Shown here: piece after piece, positions 26,858 through 36,121 of the stretch
Layout: each line of letters starts with the position of its first letter
Numbering within the stretch: position 1 is the first letter of the stretch
Assembly: GCF_027257195.1 (NCBI RefSeq)
Contig: NZ_JAPDFS010000003.1
Span: forward strand, 393,018-457,017
Source: Halorubrum sp. F4
GTDB taxonomy: Archaea; Halobacteriota; Halobacteria; Halobacteriales; Haloferacaceae
Length of the DNA: 64,000 bases
Direction: 5' to 3'
Program-made: the position numbers and the translations under genes
Notes under the pieces: generated by a model
The model's input: only the letters and a program-made list of their open reading frames with translations
The model's database searches: none
What the model was told of the DNA's origin: nothing

Positions 26858-29800
26858 CTACGTCGTCCGCAGGTGTCCCTGCTTCGGCTCGTACACTTCG
26901 CCCTTCGTCCGGAGCTTCTCGATCTCCGCTTCGGCCTTCCCCGGGTCCATCCCGATCTCGCCCGCACGATCCAGGACCTCGTCGACGGGCGCGCCCTCCT
27001 CGTACTCCTCCTCGATGTCCGCGATGAGCCCCTTGATGTTCTTGATCCGGTCGCGCTGGCTCTTCGAGGTCCCCGTCTCGACCACGTCGGCGTCGAACTG
27101 GCCCGTCTCCGGGTCGACGCCGATGTCCTTGAGACACGACTCGACGATGTCGGTCGCGCGGTCGGCGTCCTCGCGTTCGACCGTGTCCGAGAGCCGAACC
27201 CGCGCGCTCGCCTCCGAGAGCCGCACTATCGCCTCGAGCTTCCGGGCGGTGACGGGAACGGGCGCGTCCTCGTCGGCCCCCTTCGAGCGGAGGTCGACGT
27301 AGAACTCCTCGATGAGTTCCTTTGCCTCCTCCGTCATCGTCGGGTAACAGGAGCGTTTCGCGTGTGCGACGTACTTCCTGAGCAGCTCGGCGTCGATCGC
27401 CGGGGCGACCTCCTGGGTGACCTCCGCGACCTGGTCCGAGGTGAACTCCGACGTCGCGAGCTCCTCGCGCTGGGTGTTGAGCTCGCCCGCGTAGTTCGTC
27501 TTGATGATGTGTTTCGCCAGCCGCGAGTCGTGTTCGGGGTCCGGGCTGTCCGTCACCGTGAAGATCAGGTCGAACCGCGAGATGAGCGCGGGTTCGAGAT
27601 CGATCTGCTCGCCGATCGGCTCGTACTGGTCGAACCGTCCGTACTTGGGGTTCGCCGCGCCGAGCAGCGAACACCGGGCCTTCAGCGTCGCGTTGATGCC
27701 CGCCTTCGACACCGAGATCTTCTGCTGTTCGAGCCCCTCGTGCATGGCGGAGCGGTCCGACGAGTTATGGACGACGAGTCCGTTCGCGATGAAGTTGTGC
27801 GTCTCGTCGACCGTCAAGTCGTACACTTTCGGCTGCCGTCCGTCCTCGATCCGGGCGAGGATCGACCGCAGTTCCTTTTCGACGGTTTCCACTTCGCTTA
27901 GGACCGCCTCCCGGAGGTCGGCGAGCCGGTCCGTTTCCACGGTACCGGACAGCCACCGAGAGATGGTCGCCTGATCCACACCGAGCAACGACGCGACATC
28001 GGCTTGGCTGACGCCGTACTCGTCGAGCGCCGCTGCCAGTTCGTCCCGCGTTTTCCCGACCGGACCGCCTTCGAGGAGGTCGCGCGCGCGTCGTTCGACC
28101 GTCTCGACTGGACCGCCGATGACGTCTGCGAGCCGCTGTCGAAGCACTTCCCGGCGGTGTTCGGTCGATTCCGGCGGGACCGTCTCGACCGATCCAACCC
28201 GTCGCCATTTCACGTCCCCGCGGACGAACGCTCTCAGCCCATCGAGGTCAGTCTCAGCGACCGCGGCGAGGACGTCCCGAAGCCGGTCCGCAACGGTTCG
28301 GCGAACGTCGTCGCTTTCGCCCCACTCCCGGGAGATCTGCTGTTGTGACAACGCCGTCCCCTCGGCGAGTTCGGACTGAGCGACGTGGTACCGATCGCGT
28401 ATCTCGCCGAGCGTTTTCCACGTCGGCTCTCCGTCGAGCACGCGACGGTCCTCGATCGCCGCCTCCAGTCTGTCCTCGAACGCGGAGAGCACCCGTTCGG
28501 CGCGGTGGAGCGACAGGTTCGCGGTCCCGTTCTCGAAGTCGTGATACGTGCCGGCGTTGAGTCCGCACTCGCTCTGATACAGTCGGAGCGAATCGCGACA
28601 CCTCTCGAGCACGTCGTCGACCTCCGGGATCACGTCGAGGATCGTACGGTCGCCGTCAGCGGAATCGACGATACGGTCGAGTGCTTCGGCCTTTCGAGTG
28701 GCGGTGAAGCCGATGAGCCGGCGGAACGCCGCGAGCGAGTCCGCGTCGGTCACCGTGAGGTAGTACACGTCCCGACCGTCGTCGCGGGCGCGACGCTGCA
28801 TCTGGCTCGACACGCCGAACTGTAGGAGGAGGTTCCGTGTCCCTCGCAGCAGGTCCCGACTCGCGGACGCAACCCGAACGTTACCCGCCGACTCGTCGAC
28901 GTGTCCCTCGCTGTCGGCCAGCGCGCGGACGAACGCGGCCTTCGCCACACGGTTCCCCGTCGACACCGCGGTCGGGAAACACTTTCCGTCGTATCGTCCG
29001 AGGTTCATCCCGGCGTCGAGGACGGCGTCGGCGTGCCGTTTTCCGTGGACACGAACGGTCTTGACGCCTCCGTCCCGCTTCTCGCTCGGCGGCCGAGCCG
29101 GCTCCGTGCCGAACGCCCCTCGTGCCGCCCGCTCGAAGTCGGCCAGGAGTTCCTCATTGGTGTTCGTGAACCGAACGCCGTACACCCCCTCGTCACGGTC
29201 GTAGTAGACGTTGCCATCGCCGGAGAGGTAGCCGAGGACGCTCGCCATCGTGTCGTCGATCCCGCCGTCGGCAGCCGCGGACGCGCCTCCGGCGTCGCCG
29301 CCGGCCGCCGCTACCGCTCCACCGCCGTCCGTTGCTTTGGTCGGGATCTCACGGGGGACGTATACCCAGTCGCCGTCGTCGAGCGCGGCCGCCTCTCGCT
29401 CGACGCGCTCCCCGTCGTCGAGGACGAAGAACGGGTGATCGGCCGTCGCCGTCAGCGACTCTCCGGTCTCCATCGTCACCCGATTCAGCTCCGACGGCGC
29501 GTCGTACTCGTGGACGGAGCACACGGGACGCTCGACGAGCCTCCCGTCGTCGTCCATCGACCAGACGTCGAGGTCGACGTCACGGATGCGGCGACCGTTC
29601 GAGAGATCCTCGATCTCGCCGTCCTCGGCGGCCTTCCGTGCCAGCTCGTCGATCCGCTCCACGCGGCCGTCAGCGAGCATGACCAGCGTGTCACCCGTTA
29701 CGCAGTCCATCTTGTCAAGTTCGTCGACAGCGGCGATCCCCTTGTCGGCGAGGACGAGCGCGCCGGCCTCGAGTGACCACTGCTGGCCGTCGCCGAAGTC

Positions 29801-30901
29801 ATCTCTTACAGCTGCAGCCGTAAGCCCCGCAGCAGATGATCCTTTTCCAGAGGTATATACTGATCTTGGAGCAATATTTTCTACATAACTGATCATCTGA
29901 CTTTTTCCAGTTCCCGGATCTCCGATAAGAAGCATGTGGAGGTCCCCCCGGATCCGCGAGCCGTCGGGGAGGTGCTTCGTCACGCCGGAGAAGAGCTGGA
30001 GGATCATCGCGAGCTTCTCCTCCTCGTAGCCGTAGATGGCGGGCGCGATGGAGTCGACCATCGCGTCGTAGATGTCCTCGCGGTTCGAGAGCTCGATGAT
30101 CTCCCGGCGGTCCGCGTCGGTGATGTCCATGTCCTCGAACTCCTCGTCCTCGATGGCGATGGAGACGCCGTCCATGTAGAGGTCGAAGATGGCGGACTTC
30201 TCGTTGCCCTGTTCGACCTGCTCGATGTGGAGGACGCCGACGCAGGTGACGTGGTCGCCGGGGCTCACCTCGCCGGTGATGTCGTCGACGATGTCGACGT
30301 CAAGCGACTGGGGCGTCTCGCCGCCGCGGAGTCCCTCGGGCGACTCCTGGATCCGGAGCTTCTGGGAGTCGATGAACTCCGACTGGTCGAAGTTGACGCG
30401 GAAGGGGCCCTGCCGTTCACATCCCTGGCACTCGTGGGGCTCCTGGAAGCCGCCGTCGCTCTGGGGGATGTACGTCATCGTCCCGCAGCGCTGGCACTCG
30501 AAGGCCGCCTCCGTCACCTTCGGACGGACGTCGGTCGCCTTGCGGACGATCCCCTGGACCGAGACGAGCTTGCCGATGTGGTCGTCGTGAACGCGGATCC
30601 CGCGGATGTCGATGTTCTCCGGGAGGTTTCGGAGTCGTACGTGTGCGCGCCCGAGACTGACGTCCGCGGGGAGGTCGTACAGCCGCAGCGCCTCCTCGGC
30701 GTACTCGCGCATCTGGTCGGGCTTCGTGAGGAAGTCCTCGGCGAGGTCGCGGTCGAACTGGAAGAGGTCGTCGTACTCGACGTACAGCGAGCGCTGTTCG
30801 TTGGGATACTTCTGTGCGAGGGTGCCTATCTCCTCGCGGTAGTAGTTCCGGTAGAACTGGATGAACCGTTCGGTGAGGTCCTGATTCCCGGCCTGAGCCA
30901 T
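26858..30901 (-). CDS. mcm: Replicative DNA helicase MCM, interrupted by an intein
   Basis: Ring helicase of the archaeal replication fork. The precursor has 1347 residues. Removing the 647-residue intein (27764-29704) leaves 700, the normal archaeal MCM size. The N-terminal domain has the zinc cluster CQRCGTMTYIPQSDGG and CQGC. The AAA+ domain has Walker A GDPGTGKS (29900-29923) and Walker B LADKGIAAVDELDKMD immediately before the intein. The arginine-finger region SRFDLIFTVTD follows, then a C-terminal winged helix. The intein sits right after Walker B, so the unspliced protein should be inactive. A segment of about 130 bases over Walker A (29801-29930) has markedly AT-rich codons (AGA, GTA, TCA, ATT) unlike the rest. 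A TRAM protein gene lies upstream and a small unknown gene directly downstream. Confidence 0.96.
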   Translation of the reverse strand: MAQAGNQDLTERFIQFYRNYYREEIGTLAQKYPNEQRSLYVEYDDLFQFDRDLAEDFLTKPDQMREYAEEALRLYDLPADVSLGRAHVRLRNLPENIDIRGIRVHDDHIGKLVSVQGIVRKATDVRPKVTEAAFECQRCGTMTYIPQSDGGFQEPHECQGCERQGPFRVNFDQSEFIDSQKLRIQESPEGLRGGETPQSLDVDIVDDITGEVSPGDHVTCVGVLHIEQVEQGNEKSAIFDLYMDGVSIAIEDEEFEDMDITDADRREIIELSNREDIYDAMVDSIAPAIYGYEEEKLAMILQLFSGVTKHLPDGSRIRGDLHMLLIGDPGTGKSQMISYVENIAPRSVYTSGKGSSAAGLTAAAVRDDFGDGQQWSLEAGALVLADKGIAAVDELDKMDCVTGDTLVMLADGRVERIDELARKAAEDGEIEDLSNGRRIRDVDLDVWSMDDDGRLVERPVCSVHEYDAPSELNRVTMETGESLTATADHPFFVLDDGERVEREAAALDDGDWVYVPREIPTKATDGGGAVAAAGGDAGGASAAADGGIDDTMASVLGYLSGDGNVYYDRDEGVYGVRFTNTNEELLADFERAARGAFGTEPARPPSEKRDGGVKTVRVHGKRHADAVLDAGMNLGRYDGKCFPTAVSTGNRVAKAAFVRALADSEGHVDESAGNVRVASASRDLLRGTRNLLLQFGVSSQMQRRARDDGRDVYYLTVTDADSLAAFRRLIGFTATRKAEALDRIVDSADGDRTILDVIPEVDDVLERCRDSLRLYQSECGLNAGTYHDFENGTANLSLHRAERVLSAFEDRLEAAIEDRRVLDGEPTWKTLGEIRDRYHVAQSELAEGTALSQQQISREWGESDDVRRTVADRLRDVLAAVAETDLDGLRAFVRGDVKWRRVGSVETVPPESTEHRREVLRQRLADVIGGPVETVERRARDLLEGGPVGKTRDELAAALDEYGVSQADVASLLGVDQATISRWLSGTVETDRLADLREAVLSEVETVEKELRSILARIEDGRQPKVYDLTVDETHNFIANGLVVHNSSDRSAMHEGLEQQKISVSKAGINATLKARCSLLGAANPKYGRFDQYEPIGEQIDLEPALISRFDLIFTVTDSPDPEHDSRLAKHIIKTNYAGELNTQREELATSEFTSDQVAEVTQEVAPAIDAELLRKYVAHAKRSCYPTMTEEAKELIEEFYVDLRSKGADEDAPVPVTARKLEAIVRLSEASARVRLSDTVEREDADRATDIVESCLKDIGVDPETGQFDADVVETGTSKSQRDRIKNIKGLIADIEEEYEEGAPVDEVLDRAGEIGMDPGKAEAEIEKLRTKGEVYEPKQGHLRTT
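27764..29704 (-). other. MCM intein with LAGLIDADG endonuclease and helix-turn-helix motifs
   Basis: Begins with Cys (CVTGDTLVML) after the extein DELDKMD and ends with the canonical VVHN followed by Ser of the C-extein, so all splice residues are present. Block B is the TADHPFFVLDDG region (TxxH) and block F is the DLTVDETHNFIANG region. The endonuclease part has two LAGLIDADG-like motifs, LGYLSGDGNV and FVRALADSEGHV, each with its acidic residue. It also contains two helix-turn-helix-like segments, QADVASLLGVDQATISRWLSG (near 27948-28020) and a second around QSELAEGTALSQQQISREW (28306-28378). These may be DNA-recognition add-ons. Splicing competence is likely from the intact ends; endonuclease activity is unproven. 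Confidence 0.93.
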
Positions 30902-30971
30902 TACGGCACCCCTTGGTCGGCATCACGTATGAACCTCCTGCTCGGAGCGGAGGTGGTCCGACTGGCCGTCC

Positions 30972-31334
30972 TCAGGCCTTCGTCACGAACGTCGCGTCCG
31001 CGGAGGTCCGGCCCTCGTTGAACGAGAGCACCTTCGCGCGGATCACGTCGCCCTTCGCGAGGTCGCTCGGGACGTCCTCCGTGAAGACGACGAATCCCTC
31101 GACCTTGCCGACGGCGACCTCGCTTCCGGAGTGGTGGTCCGTGAGTTCCGTCACGCCGAACTCGTACGTCTCGCCGATCTCGACGGGCGGGTCGCGTTCC
31201 CGGGCCGCCTCGTGGGCCTGCTTCGATTCGCGGGCCTCGTCCGAGGGGCCGCGGAGGCGGCGAAAGACGCCGAGCAGGAGGAGTAGGACGAGGATGGCAA
31301 TGCCGATTCCCACTACGGGATCGTTAGGTGTCAT
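30972..31334 (-). CDS. Membrane-anchored TRAM domain protein
   Basis: 120 residues. One N-terminal membrane helix (VVGIGIAILVLLLLLGVF) is followed by a charged linker. The C-terminal TRAM domain (about 50-118) has the family pattern PPVEIGETYEFGVTEL, then GVAKVEGFVVFTEDVP-like VGKVEGFVVFTEDVP and GDVIRAKVLSFNEGRTSADA. TRAM domains bind RNA and are common in archaeal small proteins. It lies 70 bases upstream of mcm on the same strand and may share its transcript. Membrane topology is inferred. Confidence 0.82.
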   Translation of the reverse strand: MTPNDPVVGIGIAILVLLLLLGVFRRLRGPSDEARESKQAHEAARERDPPVEIGETYEFGVTELTDHHSGSEVAVGKVEGFVVFTEDVPSDLAKGDVIRAKVLSFNEGRTSADATFVTKA

Positions 31335-31419
31335 AGACGCCGCTCGGGCGGGTGGCTACTAAAATCCGAGTGAAATACCGATGAGAACGGACTACAACGG
31401 ACGACTGAGTTATCAGAGT

Positions 31420-31437
31420 GTATATTCTCGGATATAC
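31420..31437. promoter_or_regulatory. AT-rich inverted repeat in the divergent promoter region
   Basis: GTATAT, 6 bases, ATATAC, 30 bases before the ATG of the lipoprotein gene at 31468 and within an AT-rich island (about 31370-31466) between divergent genes. It overlaps the expected TATA box position, so it may be a promoter element, an operator or both. Confidence 0.4.
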
Positions 31438-31467
31438 CATTATCTGTATTGATATTGAAATCCTCGT

Positions 31468-32502
31468 ATGTCATCCCACGACACCGGACGACGAGCGTTC
31501 CTTGTTAGTGTTGGAATCTCCGGTATCGCGGGCTGTATGGACGATTCACCGACAGAGACCGACGATACGACCGATGACGGAACGGATTCCGATGACGACG
31601 GGCAAGAAACCAGCGACGATGGAATGGAATCCGATGACGGGGAGATGGATGACGAGACGACCGTGGAAGATCACATCGAGACCGCACTTGATGCGCTTCA
31701 AAACGCGGAGTCGACTCTCGGCGAGGAGGTCGAGGGGTTCGATGGTGCGACCGATCACGTCGATTTCCGGACGGATGCTATCGATCGGGACCTCGACGAC
31801 GCCGAGGACGCACTTGACGATGCCGAGATCGACGCAGGTCCGGATCAACAGGAACGGATCGACGCGATCCGAGATACGATCTCGTGGATCCGTGCTCTGA
31901 CGGATACACTCGACTCCCTCGGGACCGCTCTCGACGACTTCGAGACGGCGATGGACTACTGGGACGTCGAGCGATACGAGGACGCGACCGAACGGATCAA
32001 GGATGCGGAATCGGCACTTGAGGACGCCAGGGATCATCATACCGTCGCAGTTGACCGATTCGAACGAGTTGACGAGACGGAGATCGATCTCGAACTGATC
32101 GATGATGCCAGATCGGATATGGCCGACCTCGACGATGCGATCACGGGATTGGCCCCGTTGCTCGCGGGGACCAGAGAGATGTCCCGGGGGTTCCAAGCGC
32201 TCTTTACGGGTTTAGACGAGTTCGTCGAAGAACGGTGGAACACGGCCGCGAGCGACCTTGACGAGGCGAGTACTCGGTTTGGAAGCGCCGAGGATCGGTT
32301 TCGAGACGGTGAGGAGACCGCCCCAGTCGAGATGCGGAGCGACTTCATCGATCTCACCTGCATGAGCGGTCACTTCTCGGACGCCGCTAGACACTACCGG
32401 GACGCCGCAAACGCGGCCGACGAAGAGGACTGGGATACCTTCGAGGCGAGGGTCGATGCCGGAGAAGCAGCTCTCGAGGCGTCCGGGGACTGCGAGTTGT
32501 AG
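31468..32502 (+). CDS. Tat-type lipoprotein with a helical domain
   Basis: 344 residues. The N-terminus GRRAFLVSVGISGIAGC has twin arginines and a lipobox with Cys 23, typical of haloarchaeal lipoproteins exported folded by Tat. An acidic Asp/Thr-rich tether follows (residues about 24-70). The remainder is mostly helical, with repeated 'DDAEDALDDAEID'-like and 'ESALEDARDHH'-like stretches, likely a helical bundle on the outer face of the membrane. No enzyme motif is seen. Base composition is less GC-rich than the surroundings and the neighbours are unrelated, which may indicate later acquisition. Function unknown. Confidence 0.75.
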   Translation: MSSHDTGRRAFLVSVGISGIAGCMDDSPTETDDTTDDGTDSDDDGQETSDDGMESDDGEMDDETTVEDHIETALDALQNAESTLGEEVEGFDGATDHVDFRTDAIDRDLDDAEDALDDAEIDAGPDQQERIDAIRDTISWIRALTDTLDSLGTALDDFETAMDYWDVERYEDATERIKDAESALEDARDHHTVAVDRFERVDETEIDLELIDDARSDMADLDDAITGLAPLLAGTREMSRGFQALFTGLDEFVEERWNTAASDLDEASTRFGSAEDRFRDGEETAPVEMRSDFIDLTCMSGHFSDAARHYRDAANAADEEDWDTFEARVDAGEAALEASGDCEL

Positions 32503-32640
32503 TCGATGTGAACCACTACTCTTCCGCTCGCATGAGAAACGCCTTTGCTCTCGAAGCCCCGGGTTCGATCCAATGCGACACAGCCGCGAGCGCGATCGAT
32601 TCGTCCCCGGACGTGGTTCCGTCCCCGGATGTGGTGCGGC

Positions 32641-34983
32641 GTGAAGGTCGCGGACGCGGTTCCGGAGTTCGCCGACGCCTTCGGGTTCGAGGAGTTCAAC
32701 CGGATGCAACGCGAGGCGCTCCCCGGGATCTTCGAGACCGACCACAACGTCGTCGCGTCCGCGCCGACCGCCTCGGGGAAGACCGCGCTCGCCGAACTCG
32801 CGATCTGTAAGACGCTCGCCGCGGGCGGGACCGCGCTGTTCATCGCCCCGCTTCGCGCGCTCACGAACGAGAAGGAGAGCGAGTGGGAGCGGTTCGAGGA
32901 CCTGGGCTACTCCGTGTACGTCGTCTCCGGCGAGCGCGACCTCAACCCGCGGCGGGCCGAGCGCGCCGACGTGCTCGTCACGACGCCCGAGAAGGCCGAC
33001 AGCGCGACCCGCAAACACGACTCCGCGCGGTACAGCTTCATCACCGACGTCGACTGCGTCGTGATCGACGAGGTCCACCTGCTCGACTCGGAGAAGCGCG
33101 GCGCGGTGCTGGAGGTCACCGTCTCGCGCCTTCGACGACTCCAGGACCCGCGGGTCGTCGCGCTCTCGGCGACGATGCCGAACGTCGACGACGTGGCCGA
33201 GTGGCTCGACGCGCCCCCCGAGACCACCTACTCGTTCGGCGACGAGTACCGCCCGGTCGACCTCGAGACCGGCGTCAAGACGTATAGTCACGGCTCGAAC
33301 GCCTTCGCGGACAAGTACCGCCGACTCTACCGCGCGATCGACCTGGCCGAACCGCACGTCCGCGAGGACGGCCAGGCGCTCGTGTTCGTCTCCTCGCGAC
33401 AGGACACGGTCCAGGCCGCGAAGAAGGCGCGCGACGAGATCACGGAACGGGACGTTCCGATCGACTCGCGGGGCGACTACGACTTCCACAACGAGGCGAC
33501 GGAGCTCTCGAACGACACCCTCCGCCAGTCGGTTCTCGACGGGGTCGGCTTCCACCACGCCGGGCTCGCGAAGGGCGACCGCGACCGTGTCGAAGAGTGG
33601 TTCAAACAGGGGAAGATCAAGCTGCTCTTCTCGACGTCCACGCTCGCGTGGGGGGTGAACCTCCCGGCGCGCTGTGTCGTGATCCGAGACACCAAGTATC
33701 ACGATCCCCTGGAGGGCGAGACGGACATCTCGCCGCTCGACGTCCTCCAGATGCTCGGCCGGGCGGGACGCCCCGGCTACGACGACGTGGGCTACGGCTG
33801 GGTGGTGTGTGACCGCGCGGACGCCGACAAGTACCGGCGGCTCCTCCGTGAGGGCAAGGAGATCGAGTCGCGGCTGGCGGCGGAGTTGGAGTCACACCTC
33901 AACGCCGAGGTCGCGATGGGGACGATCCGCGGACTCGAGGACGTGATGGAGTGGCTGGAGACGACGTTCTACTACGTGCGCGCACGCTCGGAGCCCGCGG
34001 AGTACGGGTTCGAGGGGATCCGCGACCGCGTCCGCGACACCCTCGACTCGCTCGTCGACGAGGGGTTCGTCGCGGCCGACGACGACCTCGCGGTCGAGCC
34101 GACGACGCTGGGTCGGCTCGCCTCGAAGTACTACATGCGCCTCGAGACCGCCCGGCAGTTCCGCGACCTCGCCGAGCGCGATCGGCTCACCGTCGACGCG
34201 GTGCTCGAGACGGTCGCCGCCGCCGGCGAGTTCGACTCGGTCTCGGCGCGTGCCGCGGAGTCCGACGCCATCGATCGGGTCCTCGAGAGTCACGACACGG
34301 ATCTCGAGGACGGCCACCGCAAGGTGTTCGCCATCCTGCTCGCGGGAATGGCCGATTCGATGCCCACGGATCTCCGCTCGGACGCCTGGGTGATCCGGCA
34401 GAACGCTCTCCGGCTGCTCGCCGCGCTCTCGGAGTTCCTCGACCGGTTCGCCGGGCCGCGGGCGGCCAACCTCGCGTGCCGCGTCGAGGCCCGGGTCGAG
34501 CACGGCGTCTCCCGCGAGGCGGTCGCGCTCACCGCGATCGACGGCGTCGGCTCCGGCCGCGCCGAGCGGCTCGCGAACGCCGGACTCACCTCGCCGGCCG
34601 CGGTCGTCGAGGCGGGCGTCGAAACCCTGGAGAACTCCGGGATGAGCGCCTCCGTCGCCGAGCGGATCGTCGACGCCGCCCGCGAGTGCCCGCGGATCGA
34701 GGTCGACTGGGGCGCGTTCCCCGAGGCCATCGCCGTCGGCGAGAACGACCTGTGTGAGGTCGGCGTCTCGACCGCGAACGGCGGCGCGCGCGTCGGGATC
34801 CGCGTCACCGTCAACGACGTGGAGATGACCGAGACCGCGACGTATCTCGACGGGGAGACGACGATGCCGGTCGGCGTGTTCGGCCCGACCGACGCCGACG
34901 AGTTGGAGTTCGTCGTCGAGGTGGTCTTTCCCGACCTGCCGCTGATGCCCGTGCGTGCGAGCCGAACCGTCAGAGTGGAGTGA
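32641..34983 (+). CDS. Ski2/Hel308-class superfamily 2 helicase
   Basis: A 780-residue ATP-dependent nucleic acid helicase. Motif I is SAPTASGKTALAELA, motif II is DEVH (VVIDEVHLLDS), motif III is LSATMP and motif V/VI is STLAWGVNLPARCV then QMLGRAGRPGYDD. A winged-helix and helical region follows, then a Sec63-like part with helix-hairpin-helix AIDGVGSGRAERLANAGL, as in Hel308 and Brr2. The C-terminus is a beta-rich domain (about 690-780). GTG at 32641 is chosen because the family start is about 'KVADAVPEFADAFGFEEFN'. An ATG 12 bases upstream is possible. Likely role: branched-DNA processing or repair; an RNA role is not excluded. Confidence 0.85.
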   Translation: MKVADAVPEFADAFGFEEFNRMQREALPGIFETDHNVVASAPTASGKTALAELAICKTLAAGGTALFIAPLRALTNEKESEWERFEDLGYSVYVVSGERDLNPRRAERADVLVTTPEKADSATRKHDSARYSFITDVDCVVIDEVHLLDSEKRGAVLEVTVSRLRRLQDPRVVALSATMPNVDDVAEWLDAPPETTYSFGDEYRPVDLETGVKTYSHGSNAFADKYRRLYRAIDLAEPHVREDGQALVFVSSRQDTVQAAKKARDEITERDVPIDSRGDYDFHNEATELSNDTLRQSVLDGVGFHHAGLAKGDRDRVEEWFKQGKIKLLFSTSTLAWGVNLPARCVVIRDTKYHDPLEGETDISPLDVLQMLGRAGRPGYDDVGYGWVVCDRADADKYRRLLREGKEIESRLAAELESHLNAEVAMGTIRGLEDVMEWLETTFYYVRARSEPAEYGFEGIRDRVRDTLDSLVDEGFVAADDDLAVEPTTLGRLASKYYMRLETARQFRDLAERDRLTVDAVLETVAAAGEFDSVSARAAESDAIDRVLESHDTDLEDGHRKVFAILLAGMADSMPTDLRSDAWVIRQNALRLLAALSEFLDRFAGPRAANLACRVEARVEHGVSREAVALTAIDGVGSGRAERLANAGLTSPAAVVEAGVETLENSGMSASVAERIVDAARECPRIEVDWGAFPEAIAVGENDLCEVGVSTANGGARVGIRVTVNDVEMTETATYLDGETTMPVGVFGPTDADELEFVVEVVFPDLPLMPVRASRTVRVE

Positions 34984-35031
34984 GATCCCCAGAAGCGCCG
35001 TGTTTCCACACCGTCCGTGAACGGAACGCGG

Positions 35032-35454
35032 TCACTCCCGGACTCGCTCGAGTTCGCGCTCGACGGTCCCGCGGATCCGGGCGGCCACGTCGCGGTCGCG
35101 GTCGCGGTCGGCGACTTCCGCGTCCTCGGTCTCGAGCAGACGGTCGAGCTTCCGTTCGAACTCCCGTTCGTCGATCTCACCGCGGGCGTACCGCTCGCGC
35201 AGCGCATCGAGTGCGGGATCGCTCTCGCGGCCGCGGTCGCCGTCGTTCCCGTCGTCGCGATCGGGAAGCGGCTTCGCGAGCGTGTGAAGCACGGGGAGGA
35301 CGACGAACAGCCCGAGGAACCAGACGAGCGGAAGGCTCCACCAGAGGCTCGTGACGAGCGGTGCGAGGACGCCGCCACCGACGACACAGAGCGCGAACAC
35401 CCGCCGCCAGCGATGTCGGAGGTTCCAGGCGACGCGTCGGAGGGGACCGGTCAT
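35032..35454 (-). CDS. SHOCT domain membrane protein
   Basis: 140 residues with two hydrophobic segments (FALCVVGGGVLAPLVTSLWW and PLVWFLGLFVVLPVLHTLA), an acidic spacer, and a C-terminal SHOCT motif, DALRERYARGEIDEREFERKLDRLLETE. SHOCT is a short oligomerisation module found at the end of many membrane proteins. It converges with the helicase gene. Function is otherwise unknown. Confidence 0.8.
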   Translation of the reverse strand: MTGPLRRVAWNLRHRWRRVFALCVVGGGVLAPLVTSLWWSLPLVWFLGLFVVLPVLHTLAKPLPDRDDGNDGDRGRESDPALDALRERYARGEIDEREFERKLDRLLETEDAEVADRDRDRDVAARIRGTVERELERVRE

Positions 35455-35508
35455 ATCCGGTTCGACGGAAGGGAAGCGTGAAAGGGTTTCGTCGGGGGGA
35501 TCGGCGGT

Positions 35509-35988
35509 TCACGGAAGGTCGAACTCGAGCGTGTCCCCGGGTTCGACGCCGTTGTCGGCGCTCCACCCTCTCGGCACTTCGAGGACGTATCTCCCCGTCC
35601 CTTCATAGGTCGTGAGCGGGCGCGACTCGGGTTCGGCCTCCCGTATCGACGTGATCTCCCCGTCGGCGGCGACGAACACGATGTCGATGGCGAAGGCCAT
35701 GTCGCGCATCACGTAATCGTACTCGCCGGGGTCGGGATGGACGAACAACATTCCCTCGTCGGCGGCGAGTTCCTCGGTCGTCGAGAGCCCGACGTAGCGT
35801 TTCATCGGACCGTCCGCGATCCGGACCTCGGCGGTCGCGAGCGTCTCGGCCGTCTCGGCGTCGGTCGCCTCGACCGTGGTCGTCTCGTAGCTCGAGATCA
35901 GGATCGACGGGGCGGTGGCGATCACGAGCGCGGCGAAGACGAAGACGACGATGAGAACGGTGAGCGGCGCGCGGAATCGGGGGTTCAC
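35509..35988 (-). CDS. DUF192 family protein, membrane anchored
   Basis: 159 residues from a GTG at 35986-35988 (start NPRFRAPLTVLIVVF). A longer in-frame start at 36042 exists but would come within six bases of the tRNA gene. One N-terminal membrane segment (LTVLIVVFVFAALVIA) is followed by the DUF192 domain. Landmarks are VEVRIADGPMKRYVGLS-like VRIADGPMKRYVGLSTTEEL, GMLFVHPDPGEYDYVMRDMAFAIDIVFVAADGEI (spaced as in the family) and YVLEVPRGWSADNGVEPGD. The fold is a small beta structure of unknown biochemical role, usually extracytoplasmic. Confidence 0.82.
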   Translation of the reverse strand: MNPRFRAPLTVLIVVFVFAALVIATAPSILISSYETTTVEATDAETAETLATAEVRIADGPMKRYVGLSTTEELAADEGMLFVHPDPGEYDYVMRDMAFAIDIVFVAADGEITSIREAEPESRPLTTYEGTGRYVLEVPRGWSADNGVEPGDTLEFDLP

Positions 35989-36047
35989 GGTCGGAGTTCG
36001 CGGCCGAGACAGAAACCGTTTTCCGCTCGCGGCGGCTTCCACCGACG

Positions 36048-36121
36048 GGGCTCGTGGTCTAGCTGGTTATGACGCGGCCTTTACAAGGCTGAGGTCGGCG
36101 GTTCGAACCCGCCCGAGCCCA
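36048..36121 (+). tRNA. tRNA-Val (anticodon UAC)
   Basis: A 74-base gene with a perfect 7-bp acceptor stem GGGCTCG/CGAGCCC and discriminator A. The anticodon stem CGGCC/GGCTG encloses loop TTTACAA, anticodon TAC. The T arm is GGCGG TTCGAAC CCGCC. No intron and no encoded CCA. It reads GUA and GUG valine codons. Confidence 0.95.

Noticed and set aside
26413-26967. Upstream extension of the small gene ending at 26074
   Set aside because: The translation is arginine- and serine-rich and overlaps the neighbouring genes on the same strand. A TATA box supports the GTG at 26412.
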